DNA of 64,000 nt from Roseateles sp. XES5 (GTDB taxonomy: Bacteria; Pseudomonadota; Alphaproteobacteria; Rhizobiales; Rhizobiaceae). The stretch lies in contig NZ_CP084753.1 of the NCBI RefSeq assembly GCF_020535545.1, forward strand, positions 62,001 to 126,000, written 5' to 3'. Positions 16,480 to 24,229 of this stretch are shown in pieces (the first letter of the stretch is position 1; the number at the start of each line of letters is the position of its first letter). A program made the translations under genes and the position numbers. The notes beneath the pieces are model-generated. The model saw nothing but the letters and a program-made list of their open reading frames with translations. It was not told the DNA's origin and did no database searches.

Positions 16480-17121
16480 ATGACCGGCATTCGCATCGCC
16501 ATCGTGGACGACCACCCGATCTTTCGGGAGGGCGTTGCCAGCTGTCTTGGCGAGATCGGCGGCTTCTCCCTCGTTGGCGAAGGCAATTGCCGGGACGACG
16601 CCGTGCTGCTTGCCGAACGTGCGGAGCCGGATGTCATGTTGCTCGACATTTCGATGCCCGGCGGCGGGCTCGATGCCGTGGCGAGTATCATGAAGCGGCG
16701 TCCGGCCCAGAAAATCGTCATGCTCACCGTTTCCGAATCCAACACGGATGTCGCGACAGCCCTCAAATGCGGCGCGAAAGGCTACGTCCTCAAGGGCGTG
16801 GGCGCGCGCACGCTTGCCGATGTACTGCGGCTCATCCATGCCGGGGAAATGTATCTTTCCCCGGTGCTTTCGGCCCGCATGGTCACCAGCCTTCTGCAGG
16901 GCACCGACGATGCAAGGCCTCGGCTTGGTGATCTTACCGGACGCGAGCGGGAGGTCTTGCGCCTCGTCGCCGCCGGCCTCAGCAACAAGCTTGTCGGCCG
17001 GGAGCTGGACCTCCATGAAAAGACGGTCAAGCATCACATGACGCGTATCTTCGCGAAGCTGAAGGTCAGCAACCGCACGGAAGCCGCCATGGTCCTGCGG
17101 GATGCCAGCCACCTTCTCTAG
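16480..17121 (+). CDS. LuxR/NarL family two-component response regulator (orphan)
   Basis: 213 residues. The receiver domain (about 1-120) has the acidic pair at D10-D11, the phospho-acceptor D56 in MLLDISMP, the Thr/Ser switch in MLTVSES and the Lys of KGYVLKG. The C-terminal LuxR HTH (about 148-208) reads [20 protein letters not shown] with [12 protein letters not shown]. No histidine kinase is encoded nearby. It is placed between two DUF1236 genes, so it may control one of them, possibly as an envelope-stress output; this is inference. The ribosome-binding site is AGGGAG. Confidence 0.9.
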   Translation: MTGIRIAIVDDHPIFREGVASCLGEIGGFSLVGEGNCRDDAVLLAERAEPDVMLLDISMPGGGLDAVASIMKRRPAQKIVMLTVSESNTDVATALKCGAKGYVLKGVGARTLADVLRLIHAGEMYLSPVLSARMVTSLLQGTDDARPRLGDLTGREREVLRLVAAGLSNKLVGRELDLHEKTVKHHMTRIFAKLKVSNRTEAAMVLRDASHLL

Positions 17122-17386
17122 ACCGCGCACGGTCCACGAGTCTCATCTTCCTCCAGAACGCCAAGACGTGCCGGGTTGCGCCGGGCTCCATGCCCGCGGC
17201 AATGACGTCAGACCTGCCTTTCAGACCTTGGTCCAACGCAGAAGAAGACCTTGGTCGCCCGTGGAGAGCCAGAAGGCCGGCGGCCAGGAACAGCGTCTCC
17301 AACGCGTCGTTGTGGGTTCGGCGCGGCATTGCAGAAGCCCCGGCTAACGCAAGCGCCCGACCGAAATTCAACAATGGAGACACCTC

Positions 17387-18073
17387 ATGAAGACCTCTAT
17401 CCGAAGAACCCTCGCCACCCTCTTCCTCAGCGGCACGACAGCCCTTGCCGGTCCTGTCTTCGCCCAGCAAGCCGACCCGCTGCTCCTTCCGCAGGGACAG
17501 GGCCAGAGTGAAGGTTCGGCCCAGACCGAAGGCGGCGCGACCGGCGGAAGCACCGCTCAGTCGAGCAGCGGCTCCGTAACCGGCGAGACGGGAACCGAAA
17601 CGACCCAGACGCCCACAAACGACACGACCGGCAAGTCGAATCGCCAGACGACGGCGGAAGGCGGCAGCGGGCAGGCTGAGGAGAATGACGCGACCAGCGG
17701 GAGCGCCCAGTCGAACACCGAAGGTCAGACCGAAACCCAGTCGACGGCCGGTGCCTCGACATCGGGCGAGGCGGATGAAACCACAGCGTCCGCGCCTTCG
17801 AACGAAACGACCGCGAGCATCGACGTCACCACCGAGCAGCGCACGGAAATTCACAATGTCATCGTGGAGAGCGATGCCAAACCGGTCGATATCGATATCG
17901 ACGTTAACATCGGCACCATCGTGCCGCGGACCGTCGAGCTGCGCCCGCTGCCGCCGCGCATCATCGAGATCGTGCCGGCCTATCGCACCTACAAGTACAT
18001 CCTGCTGGCGGATGGCCGAATTCTGATCATCGAACCGGCAAGCCTGAAGATCGTCTACGTGATCACGGCATGA
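17387..18073 (+). CDS. DUF1236 domain-containing exported protein with Ser/Thr/Gly/Glu-rich linker
   Basis: 228 residues. The signal peptide spans about residues 1-26 (cleavage near VFA-QQAD). A long low-complexity linker rich in Thr, Ser, Gly, Gln and Glu (about 40-145) is followed by a C-terminal DUF1236-like domain (about 145-228) with VDIDIDVNIGTIVPR and LRPLPPRIIEIVPAYR. The linker looks disordered and could span the periplasm or cell wall. Function unknown. The 265 bp upstream (17122-17386) hold no gene that I can support. Confidence 0.75.
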   Translation: MKTSIRRTLATLFLSGTTALAGPVFAQQADPLLLPQGQGQSEGSAQTEGGATGGSTAQSSSGSVTGETGTETTQTPTNDTTGKSNRQTTAEGGSGQAEENDATSGSAQSNTEGQTETQSTAGASTSGEADETTASAPSNETTASIDVTTEQRTEIHNVIVESDAKPVDIDIDVNIGTIVPRTVELRPLPPRIIEIVPAYRTYKYILLADGRILIIEPASLKIVYVITA

Positions 18074-18087
18074 CGCTTCCCATCGGA

Positions 18088-18118
18088 GGCAGCAGGGCCG
18101 GTTTCCGGTCCGGCTGCC
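18088..18118 (+). terminator. Hairpin after second DUF1236 gene
   Basis: GGCAGC (18088-18093) pairs with GCTGCC (18113-18118) around an inner CCGG-TTT-CCGG pairing, starting 15 bp after the stop codon. No U-tract. It may separate the DUF1236 transcript from the small membrane-peptide gene that follows. Confidence 0.4.
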
Positions 18119-18154
18119 GCCATCCCGTCGCTTTCAGCCACCATGGAGAGAAAC

Positions 18155-18316
18155 GTGCCAAAACATCGCTTTTCCCAACAGGAGGACCCCGGCTTCAGCG
18201 TCGGTTTCCCCCTCGGCGTCATCGCGGTCCTCATGCTCGCCATGACCGCCTATCTCGTTGCCCTCAACACGCAGATCCCGCCGCCGCAACCGGCCGTCTA
18301 TTTTCCGTCCGAATGA
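18155..18316 (+). CDS. Small single-pass membrane protein, hypothetical
   Basis: 53 residues from a GTG start at 18155 preceded by GGAGAG; an ATG four codons upstream overlaps that ribosome-binding site and is less likely. An N-terminal polar part (PKHRFSQQEDPGFS) is followed by one hydrophobic helix (VGFPLGVIAVLMLAMTAYLV) and a Pro-rich tail (PPPQPAV). Codon choice matches the neighbours. I do not recognise a family. Confidence 0.5.
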   Translation: MPKHRFSQQEDPGFSVGFPLGVIAVLMLAMTAYLVALNTQIPPPQPAVYFPSE

Positions 18317-18327
18317 TGGCCGGGATC

Positions 18328-18642
18328 CTAGCGCTCCTCGGGCGCAAGGTGCCTGATCCTTGCGACATGCGCCCGGATATCCTCCGTGGTGAAGGACGTA
18401 TGGCGGCGCACCTCGCTCGCGGGATCGAAGCCGAGCCCGAGTTGCTTTCCGGAACGCCAGGCCTTCTTCGGGCGGATCGGGCGAGGCGCGAATCCGCCGC
18501 CGCAGGTGGGGCAGACGTTTTCCAGGATCGTTTCCACGCAGCTTGCGCAATAGGTGCATTCATAGCTGCAGATCCGCGCCTCCGCCGTTTCCGGTGGCAG
18601 GTCGCGGTCACACAGTTCGCAGTTCGGGCGTAGGTCCAGCAT
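18328..18642 (-). CDS. DUF1272 domain-containing protein (zinc-ribbon-like)
   Basis: 104 residues from the ATG at 18642, the start that gives the canonical MLDLRPNCELCDRDLPP beginning. Eight Cys in CxxC-type pairs (CELC, CSYECTYC, C, CPTC) suggest one or two zinc sites, which is the hallmark of DUF1272. The C-terminal part (about 60-104) is a helical region with RRHTSFTTEDIRAHVARIR. Function unknown. It is divergent from the GlxA-type regulator at 18737, so the two may share a promoter region. Confidence 0.82.
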   Translation of the reverse strand: MLDLRPNCELCDRDLPPETAEARICSYECTYCASCVETILENVCPTCGGGFAPRPIRPKKAWRSGKQLGLGFDPASEVRRHTSFTTEDIRAHVARIRHLAPEER

Positions 18643-18736
18643 TCTCGGCTCCGGGTTAGAGGATGCTCCCTTGTTGCCATGCAAACGGAATGGCATAAAT
18701 GACAATATGCCCTCGTTTTCTGCCAAGACCGATGTC

Positions 18737-19696
18737 ATGCGAACCATCGCCCTCATCCTGTTCGACCGAACCAAGCTGCTCGACGTCACGGGACCTTTGC
18801 AGGTCTTCAACGATGCGCGCCTGGCGTCCGGCGCGCCGGCCTATTCGATCCTGCTCCTTTCCGAAAAGGGCGGCCCTGTCATCACAGACACGGGCGTTGC
18901 GCTCGAAACCCTTCCGACAGAGCGTTGTGCGACGGAAGCGCCGGACACGCTGCTCGTTTCCGGCGGACAGAGCGCGCTGGAGCCCGCGAATTCGGACGGG
19001 TTGCTGGATTTCATCGCGAGCCAGGCCGGACGATGCCGGCGCCTCGGCTCGATCTGCCTCGGCGCCTTCATCCTTGCCCGCGGCGGGCACCTCGCCGGCC
19101 GGCGGGCAACGACGCATTGGGAGGATTGCGCCCAGCTTCAGGACGCGTTTCCGGCAATCGACGTGCGGGCGGATTCGATCTTCGAGGAGGATCGCGGCGT
19201 CTGGACCTCCGCCGGCGTCACCGCCGGCATCGACATGGCGCTGGCCATGGTCGAGCAGGATCTCGGTCGAACGGAGGCTCTGCGCCTTGCCCGTTCACTG
19301 GTGCTCTATGTCAAGCGGACCGGCGGGCAGCGCCAGTTCAGTGCCGCACTCCGCCAGCAGGTGAAATCCGCGGACGGCCGGTTCGATGCGCTGGTGACGG
19401 AAATTCGCGCCAACCTTGCGACGGATCTCTCCGTCCCCCGTCTCGCCGCCATGGCGCACATGAGCGAACGCAATTTCTCGCGTCTCTTCACGCAGGTGCT
19501 GGGGGCAAGCCCGGCGCAATTCGTCGAGGACATGCGCGTCGACGCGGCCTGCGACGCCATCGAGCGGGCGGAGGCCTCCATCGCCGAAGCGCCCGTCCTC
19601 TTCGGCTTCGGCAATGCCGAGCGCATGCGCCGGGCCTTCCAGCGCCGGAAAGGCATAGCGCCGTCCGAGTATGCCGCCCGTTTCGGCGCCCGGTAG
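18737..19696 (+). CDS. GlxA family AraC-type transcriptional regulator (DJ-1/PfpI + AraC HTH)
   Basis: 319 residues from the ATG at 18737 (MRTIALILFD), the usual family start; in-frame ATGs at 18671 and 18707 would add up to 22 residues and no start has a good ribosome-binding site. The N-terminal DJ-1/PfpI domain (about 1-185) keeps the elbow SICLGAFILARGG. The C-terminal AraC HTH (about 215-315) contains LAAMAHMSERNFSRLF and the AEAPVLFGFGNAERMRRAFQ helix. Such regulators often sense amino compounds. It is convergent with nosX, so a role in denitrification is not indicated. Confidence 0.85.
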   Translation: MRTIALILFDRTKLLDVTGPLQVFNDARLASGAPAYSILLLSEKGGPVITDTGVALETLPTERCATEAPDTLLVSGGQSALEPANSDGLLDFIASQAGRCRRLGSICLGAFILARGGHLAGRRATTHWEDCAQLQDAFPAIDVRADSIFEEDRGVWTSAGVTAGIDMALAMVEQDLGRTEALRLARSLVLYVKRTGGQRQFSAALRQQVKSADGRFDALVTEIRANLATDLSVPRLAAMAHMSERNFSRLFTQVLGASPAQFVEDMRVDAACDAIERAEASIAEAPVLFGFGNAERMRRAFQRRKGIAPSEYAARFGAR

Positions 19697-19706
19697 AGTT
19701 CCCTGT

Positions 19707-20636
19707 TCAGGGCGCCGGAGCCGCCGCCATGCCGGCTTCGAGACGGGCCCCGTCGAAGCGCTCCGTCATGGCAAGGATCGTTTGCCTCTCCGGCATCAGG
19801 CAGGCAGCCGTCGCCAACGCGTCGGCGATGGCGGCGGAGGGCGCCGAGATCGAGATTGCCCGCCAGTTCGACCGGCCGGGCCTTCCGGTTGCCGGATCGA
19901 GGATATGGCCGTCCTTTCCGGTCTGGTCGAAGGTCGTCCCAAGAGGCGCGGAGGTGGCGAGCGCGCGCTGGCGCAGGGCGAGGCGTTGGCCCGTCTCCAG
20001 TCGCACCGGCCATTCGCCGCCCCCCGGTTTGCCGCCGAGGGCGCGCAGTTCGCCGGTATCGATGAGGATATCCGTCAGTCCCTCGGCCTCCAGCAGCGCG
20101 GCGACCCGATCGGCGACATAGCCTTGACCGATCCCATTCAGCGTCAGCGCCATGCCGGGCCGTAGTATGATCGCCGCGGCGTCGAGCTCGACCCCGCCCC
20201 AGCCGACCTTCCGCCGCGCCGTTTCGATGGCCGCCGCATCGGGCCGCCTACCGCCGGCGGCGGCCTCGGCCCAGAGCGCCCAGAGCGGCTGTATGGTCGG
20301 ATCGAACCGCCCGGCACTCGCATGATGCACGGCGCCGGCGAGCGACAGGCAGTCCAGAAGTTCGAAAGGCGGTGCGGCAAGACGGCCCTCGCGGTTCAGT
20401 CGCGACAGCGCGCTCTCCGGTCGATAGAGGCTCAGGATGTCTTCCAACCGGTTGATCTCCGCCATGACACGGGCCGCGATGGCCTCGCCATCGGGATGAT
20501 CGAGCCGGATCGAGGCGCGTGCGCCGAGCGCCTGTCCCGTCCATTGGCGGGTGGTCCCGGTCGTGGCGCGCGCCACGGCGGGCAGCACGGCCAGAGCGGC
20601 GGATATGGTGATCAGGCGGCGGCGGGTTATGGACAT
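19707..20636 (-). CDS. nosX: NosX, ApbE-type FAD:protein FMN transferase
   Basis: 309 residues from the ATG at 20636, with GGAGG seven bases upstream; a TTG at 20642 is less likely. A Tat-type signal (SITRRRLITISAAL) targets the periplasm. ApbE features are GQALGARASIRL, FDPTIQPLWALW, LNGIGQGYVADRV and the Mg/FAD-binding IDTGELRALGG. It covalently attaches FMN to a Thr, here most plausibly in the NosR flavin domain encoded in the same cluster. It starts 3 bp beyond the nosL stop and is the last nos gene. Confidence 0.88.
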   Translation of the reverse strand: MSITRRRLITISAALAVLPAVARATTGTTRQWTGQALGARASIRLDHPDGEAIAARVMAEINRLEDILSLYRPESALSRLNREGRLAAPPFELLDCLSLAGAVHHASAGRFDPTIQPLWALWAEAAAGGRRPDAAAIETARRKVGWGGVELDAAAIILRPGMALTLNGIGQGYVADRVAALLEAEGLTDILIDTGELRALGGKPGGGEWPVRLETGQRLALRQRALATSAPLGTTFDQTGKDGHILDPATGRPGRSNWRAISISAPSAAIADALATAACLMPERQTILAMTERFDGARLEAGMAAAPAP

Positions 20637-20638
20637 TG

Positions 20639-21217
20639 TCAACCTCCGGCTTTGTTGGGAAGGGCGCGCAGGCGGCCATCGAAATCCGTGTCGTCCCCTT
20701 GCTCCGCGCCGGCATCGACCGGCGTCAGAACCATGTCATCGGTCACGTCGGCAAGCGCCAGCACACGGCCGCCTTCGGTCCGCGTGAAGGCCTCGGCGCG
20801 CTCGCGGCTGGAGAACGGCACGGTTTCCGGCGCGCCCATGCCGCCCGCACGGGCGGAGCCGACGACATAGAAGGCTGCATCGGCGGGAATCCAGTTGCCG
20901 TCGCCGGGCTTGTCCCAGGTGGCGCCCGTCTGCCCCATGTCATTGACATAGACGGCGAGGATCGGCGCGACCTGCTCGGGGCCGCGCATATAGGCGATGG
21001 CGTCGCGCACCTGGCTGAAGAACAGCGGCGCGGGATTGCCCTCGAGGAAGACCTGCGCCTTGGGGCCGGGATGTTCCAGAAGGTTCATCTGGCAATAGTG
21101 GCCGAGGGTTTCCGGCGTCATGTCCTGCGGCGCCGTGTTTTGCGCCACCTCTTCCTTGCAGGCGGAAAGCAGCGCGAGCATTGCCACGAACAGAACGGGA
21201 CGAAGGCGGTTCCTCAT
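20639..21217 (-). CDS. nosL: NosL, copper chaperone lipoprotein of nitrous oxide reductase
   Basis: 192 residues. The signal peptide ends in the lipobox LLSAC (Cys20), so it is an outer- or periplasm-facing lipoprotein. The NosL domain has GHYCQMNLLEHPGPKAQVF, with the Cys-x-Met copper-binding motif, and FFSQVRDAIAYMRGPEQ. NosL supplies Cu(I) for the CuA and CuZ sites of NosZ. It overlaps nosY by 4 bp (ATGA), indicating translational coupling. Confidence 0.93.
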   Translation of the reverse strand: MRNRLRPVLFVAMLALLSACKEEVAQNTAPQDMTPETLGHYCQMNLLEHPGPKAQVFLEGNPAPLFFSQVRDAIAYMRGPEQVAPILAVYVNDMGQTGATWDKPGDGNWIPADAAFYVVGSARAGGMGAPETVPFSSRERAEAFTRTEGGRVLALADVTDDMVLTPVDAGAEQGDDTDFDGRLRALPNKAGG

Positions 21218-22035
21218 GGCGTCACCTTCCGGAAAGCGCCGGCAGCAAGGGCAATGGCGACGAGCGGCCAGAAAAGAAGCGAGGCAGCCGATTGCCAGAG
21301 CGGGATTGCGCCCGCAGCCCCGCCGATGCCGCCGGCGGCCGCGACGGCCTCGGCGGCGGAGAGGTTGAAGACGCGGAAGGCGTCGGCAGGATTGGCGAGC
21401 AAGGCCACCGGCAGGGCCCGGGTGGTGAAGGCGCCGCCGCCATCGGTAACGATCAGCGCGAGGAGCGCGAGATCGTAGAGCACCACCGCCACTAGCCAGA
21501 GGGTGATGGCAAGCCCTGCCGCCCCGGAGGGACGCCGCGCCAGCGCGGAAAGGGCATACCCCGCCCCGAGGAAGGTCGCGCCCAGCAGCACCGAGGACCA
21601 GATCAGCCGCCAGAGCGCACCGAGCCCGGCAATCGCCGCCGGATCGGACCAGACGGCCACCAGCGCCGCCGCGCCATAGCCGAGCGTGACCGCAAGGGCG
21701 AGGATGGCGAGATGCGCCGCAAGCTTGCCGAGCAGGATCTCGAGACGCGAGACGGGATAGGTCAGAAGCAGCGGCAGCGTGCCGCGCTCCACCTCGCCCG
21801 CGACGGCATCGAAGCTCATCAGCAGCGCCAGCAACGGCACCAGATAAACGGCAAGCGAGGTGAGCGAGGCGACCGTGACCGAAAGCCTGTCGACGCCGAC
21901 ATCGCCCGTCGGGGCCGCGCCGGCGGCGGCAAGGACCAGGGCGAACAGCACCATCATGCCGGTGGCGATGGAGACCCAGCGATTGCGGAAGGCGATGCGG
22001 AATTCGCAGAGCGCCGTGGCAAGGATGCGGCTCAT
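21214..22035 (-). CDS. nosY: NosY, ABC transporter permease for NosZ maturation
   Basis: 273 residues with six hydrophobic segments. The start is the ATG at 22035, overlapping the nosF TGA. Characteristic parts are ALCEFRIAFRNRWVSIATGM, LVPLLALLMSFDAVAGE and RGTLPLLLTYPVSRLEIL. With NosF and the periplasmic NosD it forms the transporter complex needed to assemble the CuZ centre. Because nosF is frameshifted in this sequence, the nosF frame as written runs straight on into NosY; this is an artefact of the shift, not a designed fusion. Confidence 0.92.
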   Translation of the reverse strand: MSRILATALCEFRIAFRNRWVSIATGMMVLFALVLAAAGAAPTGDVGVDRLSVTVASLTSLAVYLVPLLALLMSFDAVAGEVERGTLPLLLTYPVSRLEILLGKLAAHLAILALAVTLGYGAAALVAVWSDPAAIAGLGALWRLIWSSVLLGATFLGAGYALSALARRPSGAAGLAITLWLVAVVLYDLALLALIVTDGGGAFTTRALPVALLANPADAFRVFNLSAAEAVAAAGGIGGAAGAIPLWQSAASLLFWPLVAIALAAGAFRKVTP

Positions 22036-22932
22036 TGCCCGTCCCTCCGGCTGAAATGGCTGTAGATGTCCTCGAGGCTCGGCGGGATCACGTCGAGATC
22101 GGCGACCGCATTCCCGAGCGCCGACAGGCGGGCGAGCAGCGGCAGCTTCTGCGCCTGCGCGCAGGAAAGGCGGAAGAGCCCGTCCGGCCCGGGGAGCGCC
22201 TCGGGAAAGGCCGCCGACAGCGACGGCGCATGGCCGGGTGCGGGGCGGACCAGCAGGGCGACGGGGGAGCGCCGCGCGGGCGCGCAGGTCGGCGAGCGTG
22301 CCTTCCGCCACGAGGTCGCCGCCCGACAGGATGAGGATGCTGTCGGTACGAGCCTCCACCTCGGTGAGCACGTGGGAAGAGAGCAGGATCGCCGTGCCCT
22401 CGGCGGAGAGACCGTCGAGCAGGTCGTAGAAATCGCGCCGCGACACCGGGTCCAGGCCGGTGGTCGGCTCGTCCAGCAGCAGGAGGCGCGGCTCGCCCAG
22501 CAGGGCCTGCGCGAAGCCCAGGCGCTGGCGCATGCCCTTGGAATAGGTGCCGATCCGCCGCCGCCCGGCATGGGCAAGGCCGACGCGGGCCAGAAGCGCC
22601 GGAGCCTGGCGGGGATTTTCACCGCGCAGGGCAAGGTAGTGGCGAAGCTGCTCTTCTCCCGTCAGGGCCGGGTGGAAGGCGACGTTCTCGGGAAGATAGG
22701 CCACCTGAGCCCGGGCCGCGGACGAGCCCGGCACCGCGCCGCAGACAGAGACCGCGCCGCCATCGAAAGGGATGAGACCGAGCACGATCTTCATCAGCGT
22801 CGACTTGCCCGCGCCGTTGTGGCCGAGCAGGGCCGCGCGCTTTCCCGCCTCCAGCGTCAGGCAAACGGCCTTCAGCGCCTCGACGTCGCCGAAACGCTTA
22901 GTGAGCCGCGAGATTGTCAGGGTCGGTATCAT
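22032..22932 (-). CDS. nosF: NosF, ABC ATPase for NosZ maturation, with apparent one-base frameshift
   Basis: From the ATG at 22932 the frame gives Walker A GHNGAGKST (residues 37-45), signature YSKGMRQRLGFAQALLGEP and Walker B LLLLDEPTTGLD. At about residue 222 the frame is lost. The expected C-terminus (PVALLVRPAPGHAPSL, later PPSLEDIYSHFSRRDGQ) continues in another frame to the TGA at 22032, which overlaps nosY as expected. The span of 901 bp is one base too long for an intact gene. The run of five G at 22263-22267 on the plus strand is the likely place: with four, the frame reads ARAALPVALLV. It may be a sequencing error or a true mutation. It overlaps the end of nosD by 35 bp. Confidence 0.8.
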
Positions 22933-24226
22933 CGTAATTTCCCTCGGCCCAGCGGCCGGCGGCCTCGGCTTCGTAGCCAAGGATGTCGGGCGGGACGGAT
23001 ATGGTGAGAGGGCGCATCAGCGGCGCGCTGTCGCGCACGCCGCCGGGGAGCGTTGCGGGAAAGTCCCGCTGGCTCCAGCGCACGAGCTGCACGGCGGGCG
23101 AGCCGATGAGGAGGCTCGCGGCCGGCTGCGACCAGAGGATCTGATCCATCAGGTCGTTGGGGCGGTAGAAACTGTCGGCGACGCCGTCGCCGTTGAGATC
23201 GAAGGCCGGATGGTCGGACCAGAAATTGCCCCTGCCTTCATGGCTCCATTCCATGTTGCGGGTGCCGACATATTTCACCTGCTCGCGGTTGGCGATGAAG
23301 GCGTTGCCGGTGAGCACGTTCTTCTCCGAGCCGGCGGTGAAATGGATGCCGATGCCGCACCCCTCGAAACGGTTGTCCCAGATGAGGTTCTTGTGGGCAT
23401 TGTAGATGAAGAGGCATTTCCGCGTGCCGCCGCGCACCAGATTGCCCGTGACGTCGGCATTGTTGGCATAGTTCAGCATCAGCCCGTGCTCGCGATCTCC
23501 GAGGCTGAGATTGTTCAGGATCTTCGCCTTGTTGGAGAACATGATGGCGAAGCCGAGGTGATTGCCGATGGAGATGTTGCCGGAGACCTCGGTGTTGCGC
23601 GTGTACATGAAGTGTACGGCAAAGCGCAGGTCCCGCATCACGTTGCCGCGATAGATGCTGTCGGCGCTGGCATTGGAGAAGATGCCGTCGCGGCCGTAGC
23701 GGATGAGGTTGTTCTCCAGCAGCGTGCCGGGGCTGTTCCAGACATAGATGCCATTGCCGCGCTCGTTCATGCGCAGGCTGTCGGTGCCGACGATCTCGTT
23801 GCCGATGACGGCAGCGTTGCGGCCGCCATGCACGTCGATGCCGTGCATGTTGCCGGTGACGAGTAGCTTTTCGATGCGGGCGCGGTCGGCCCCCTCCAGA
23901 ATCCTCACGCCGGCGTCGAGGTCCTGGTTCACCCGGCCCGAGCCGGTGACGGTGAAGCCGGCGAGGGTCACGTCGGGCGCTGCGATCGTCATGACGCTGC
24001 CGTGCCCCTGCCCGTCGATCACGGCGCCGCGCGGACCCTTGATGGTGAGAGGCCGGTCGACGGTGACGGGGCCGGCATAGGCCCCGTCGCTCAGGACAAG
24101 CACATCGCCGGGTGCTGCTCCGGCAATGGCCGATGCGAGGCTGCCCGCGCCCGGCGCGACCGCACGCTCCGCCGCGGCAAGCGGCGAAGCGAGAAGGAGG
24201 CCGATCAGGAGGACGGGCAGGCGCAT
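22898..24226 (-). CDS. nosD: NosD, periplasmic beta-helix copper-maturation protein
   Basis: 442 residues with a Sec signal (about 1-18, LLIGLLLASPLAAA). The body is a right-handed beta-helix of the NosD/carbohydrate-binding family, visible as repeated short N/G-rich turns (GNEIVGTDSLRMNERGNGIY, ENNLIRYGRDGIFSNAS, GNLVRGGTRKCLFIYN). It acts with NosF and NosY on CuZ assembly in the periplasm. It lies 3 bp after nosZ and overlaps nosF. Confidence 0.93.
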   Translation of the reverse strand: MRLPVLLIGLLLASPLAAAERAVAPGAGSLASAIAGAAPGDVLVLSDGAYAGPVTVDRPLTIKGPRGAVIDGQGHGSVMTIAAPDVTLAGFTVTGSGRVNQDLDAGVRILEGADRARIEKLLVTGNMHGIDVHGGRNAAVIGNEIVGTDSLRMNERGNGIYVWNSPGTLLENNLIRYGRDGIFSNASADSIYRGNVMRDLRFAVHFMYTRNTEVSGNISIGNHLGFAIMFSNKAKILNNLSLGDREHGLMLNYANNADVTGNLVRGGTRKCLFIYNAHKNLIWDNRFEGCGIGIHFTAGSEKNVLTGNAFIANREQVKYVGTRNMEWSHEGRGNFWSDHPAFDLNGDGVADSFYRPNDLMDQILWSQPAASLLIGSPAVQLVRWSQRDFPATLPGGVRDSAPLMRPLTISVPPDILGYEAEAAGRWAEGNYDDTDPDNLAAH

Positions 24227-24229
24227 TCC

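Noticed and set aside
21214..22980. A continuous 588-codon frame that looks like a natural NosF-NosY fusion
   Set aside because: The middle part (about residues 235-310) is Arg/Pro/Ala-rich out-of-frame sequence, the correct NosF C-terminus exists in another frame, and nosY has its own ATGA-coupled start. A one-base shift explains it.
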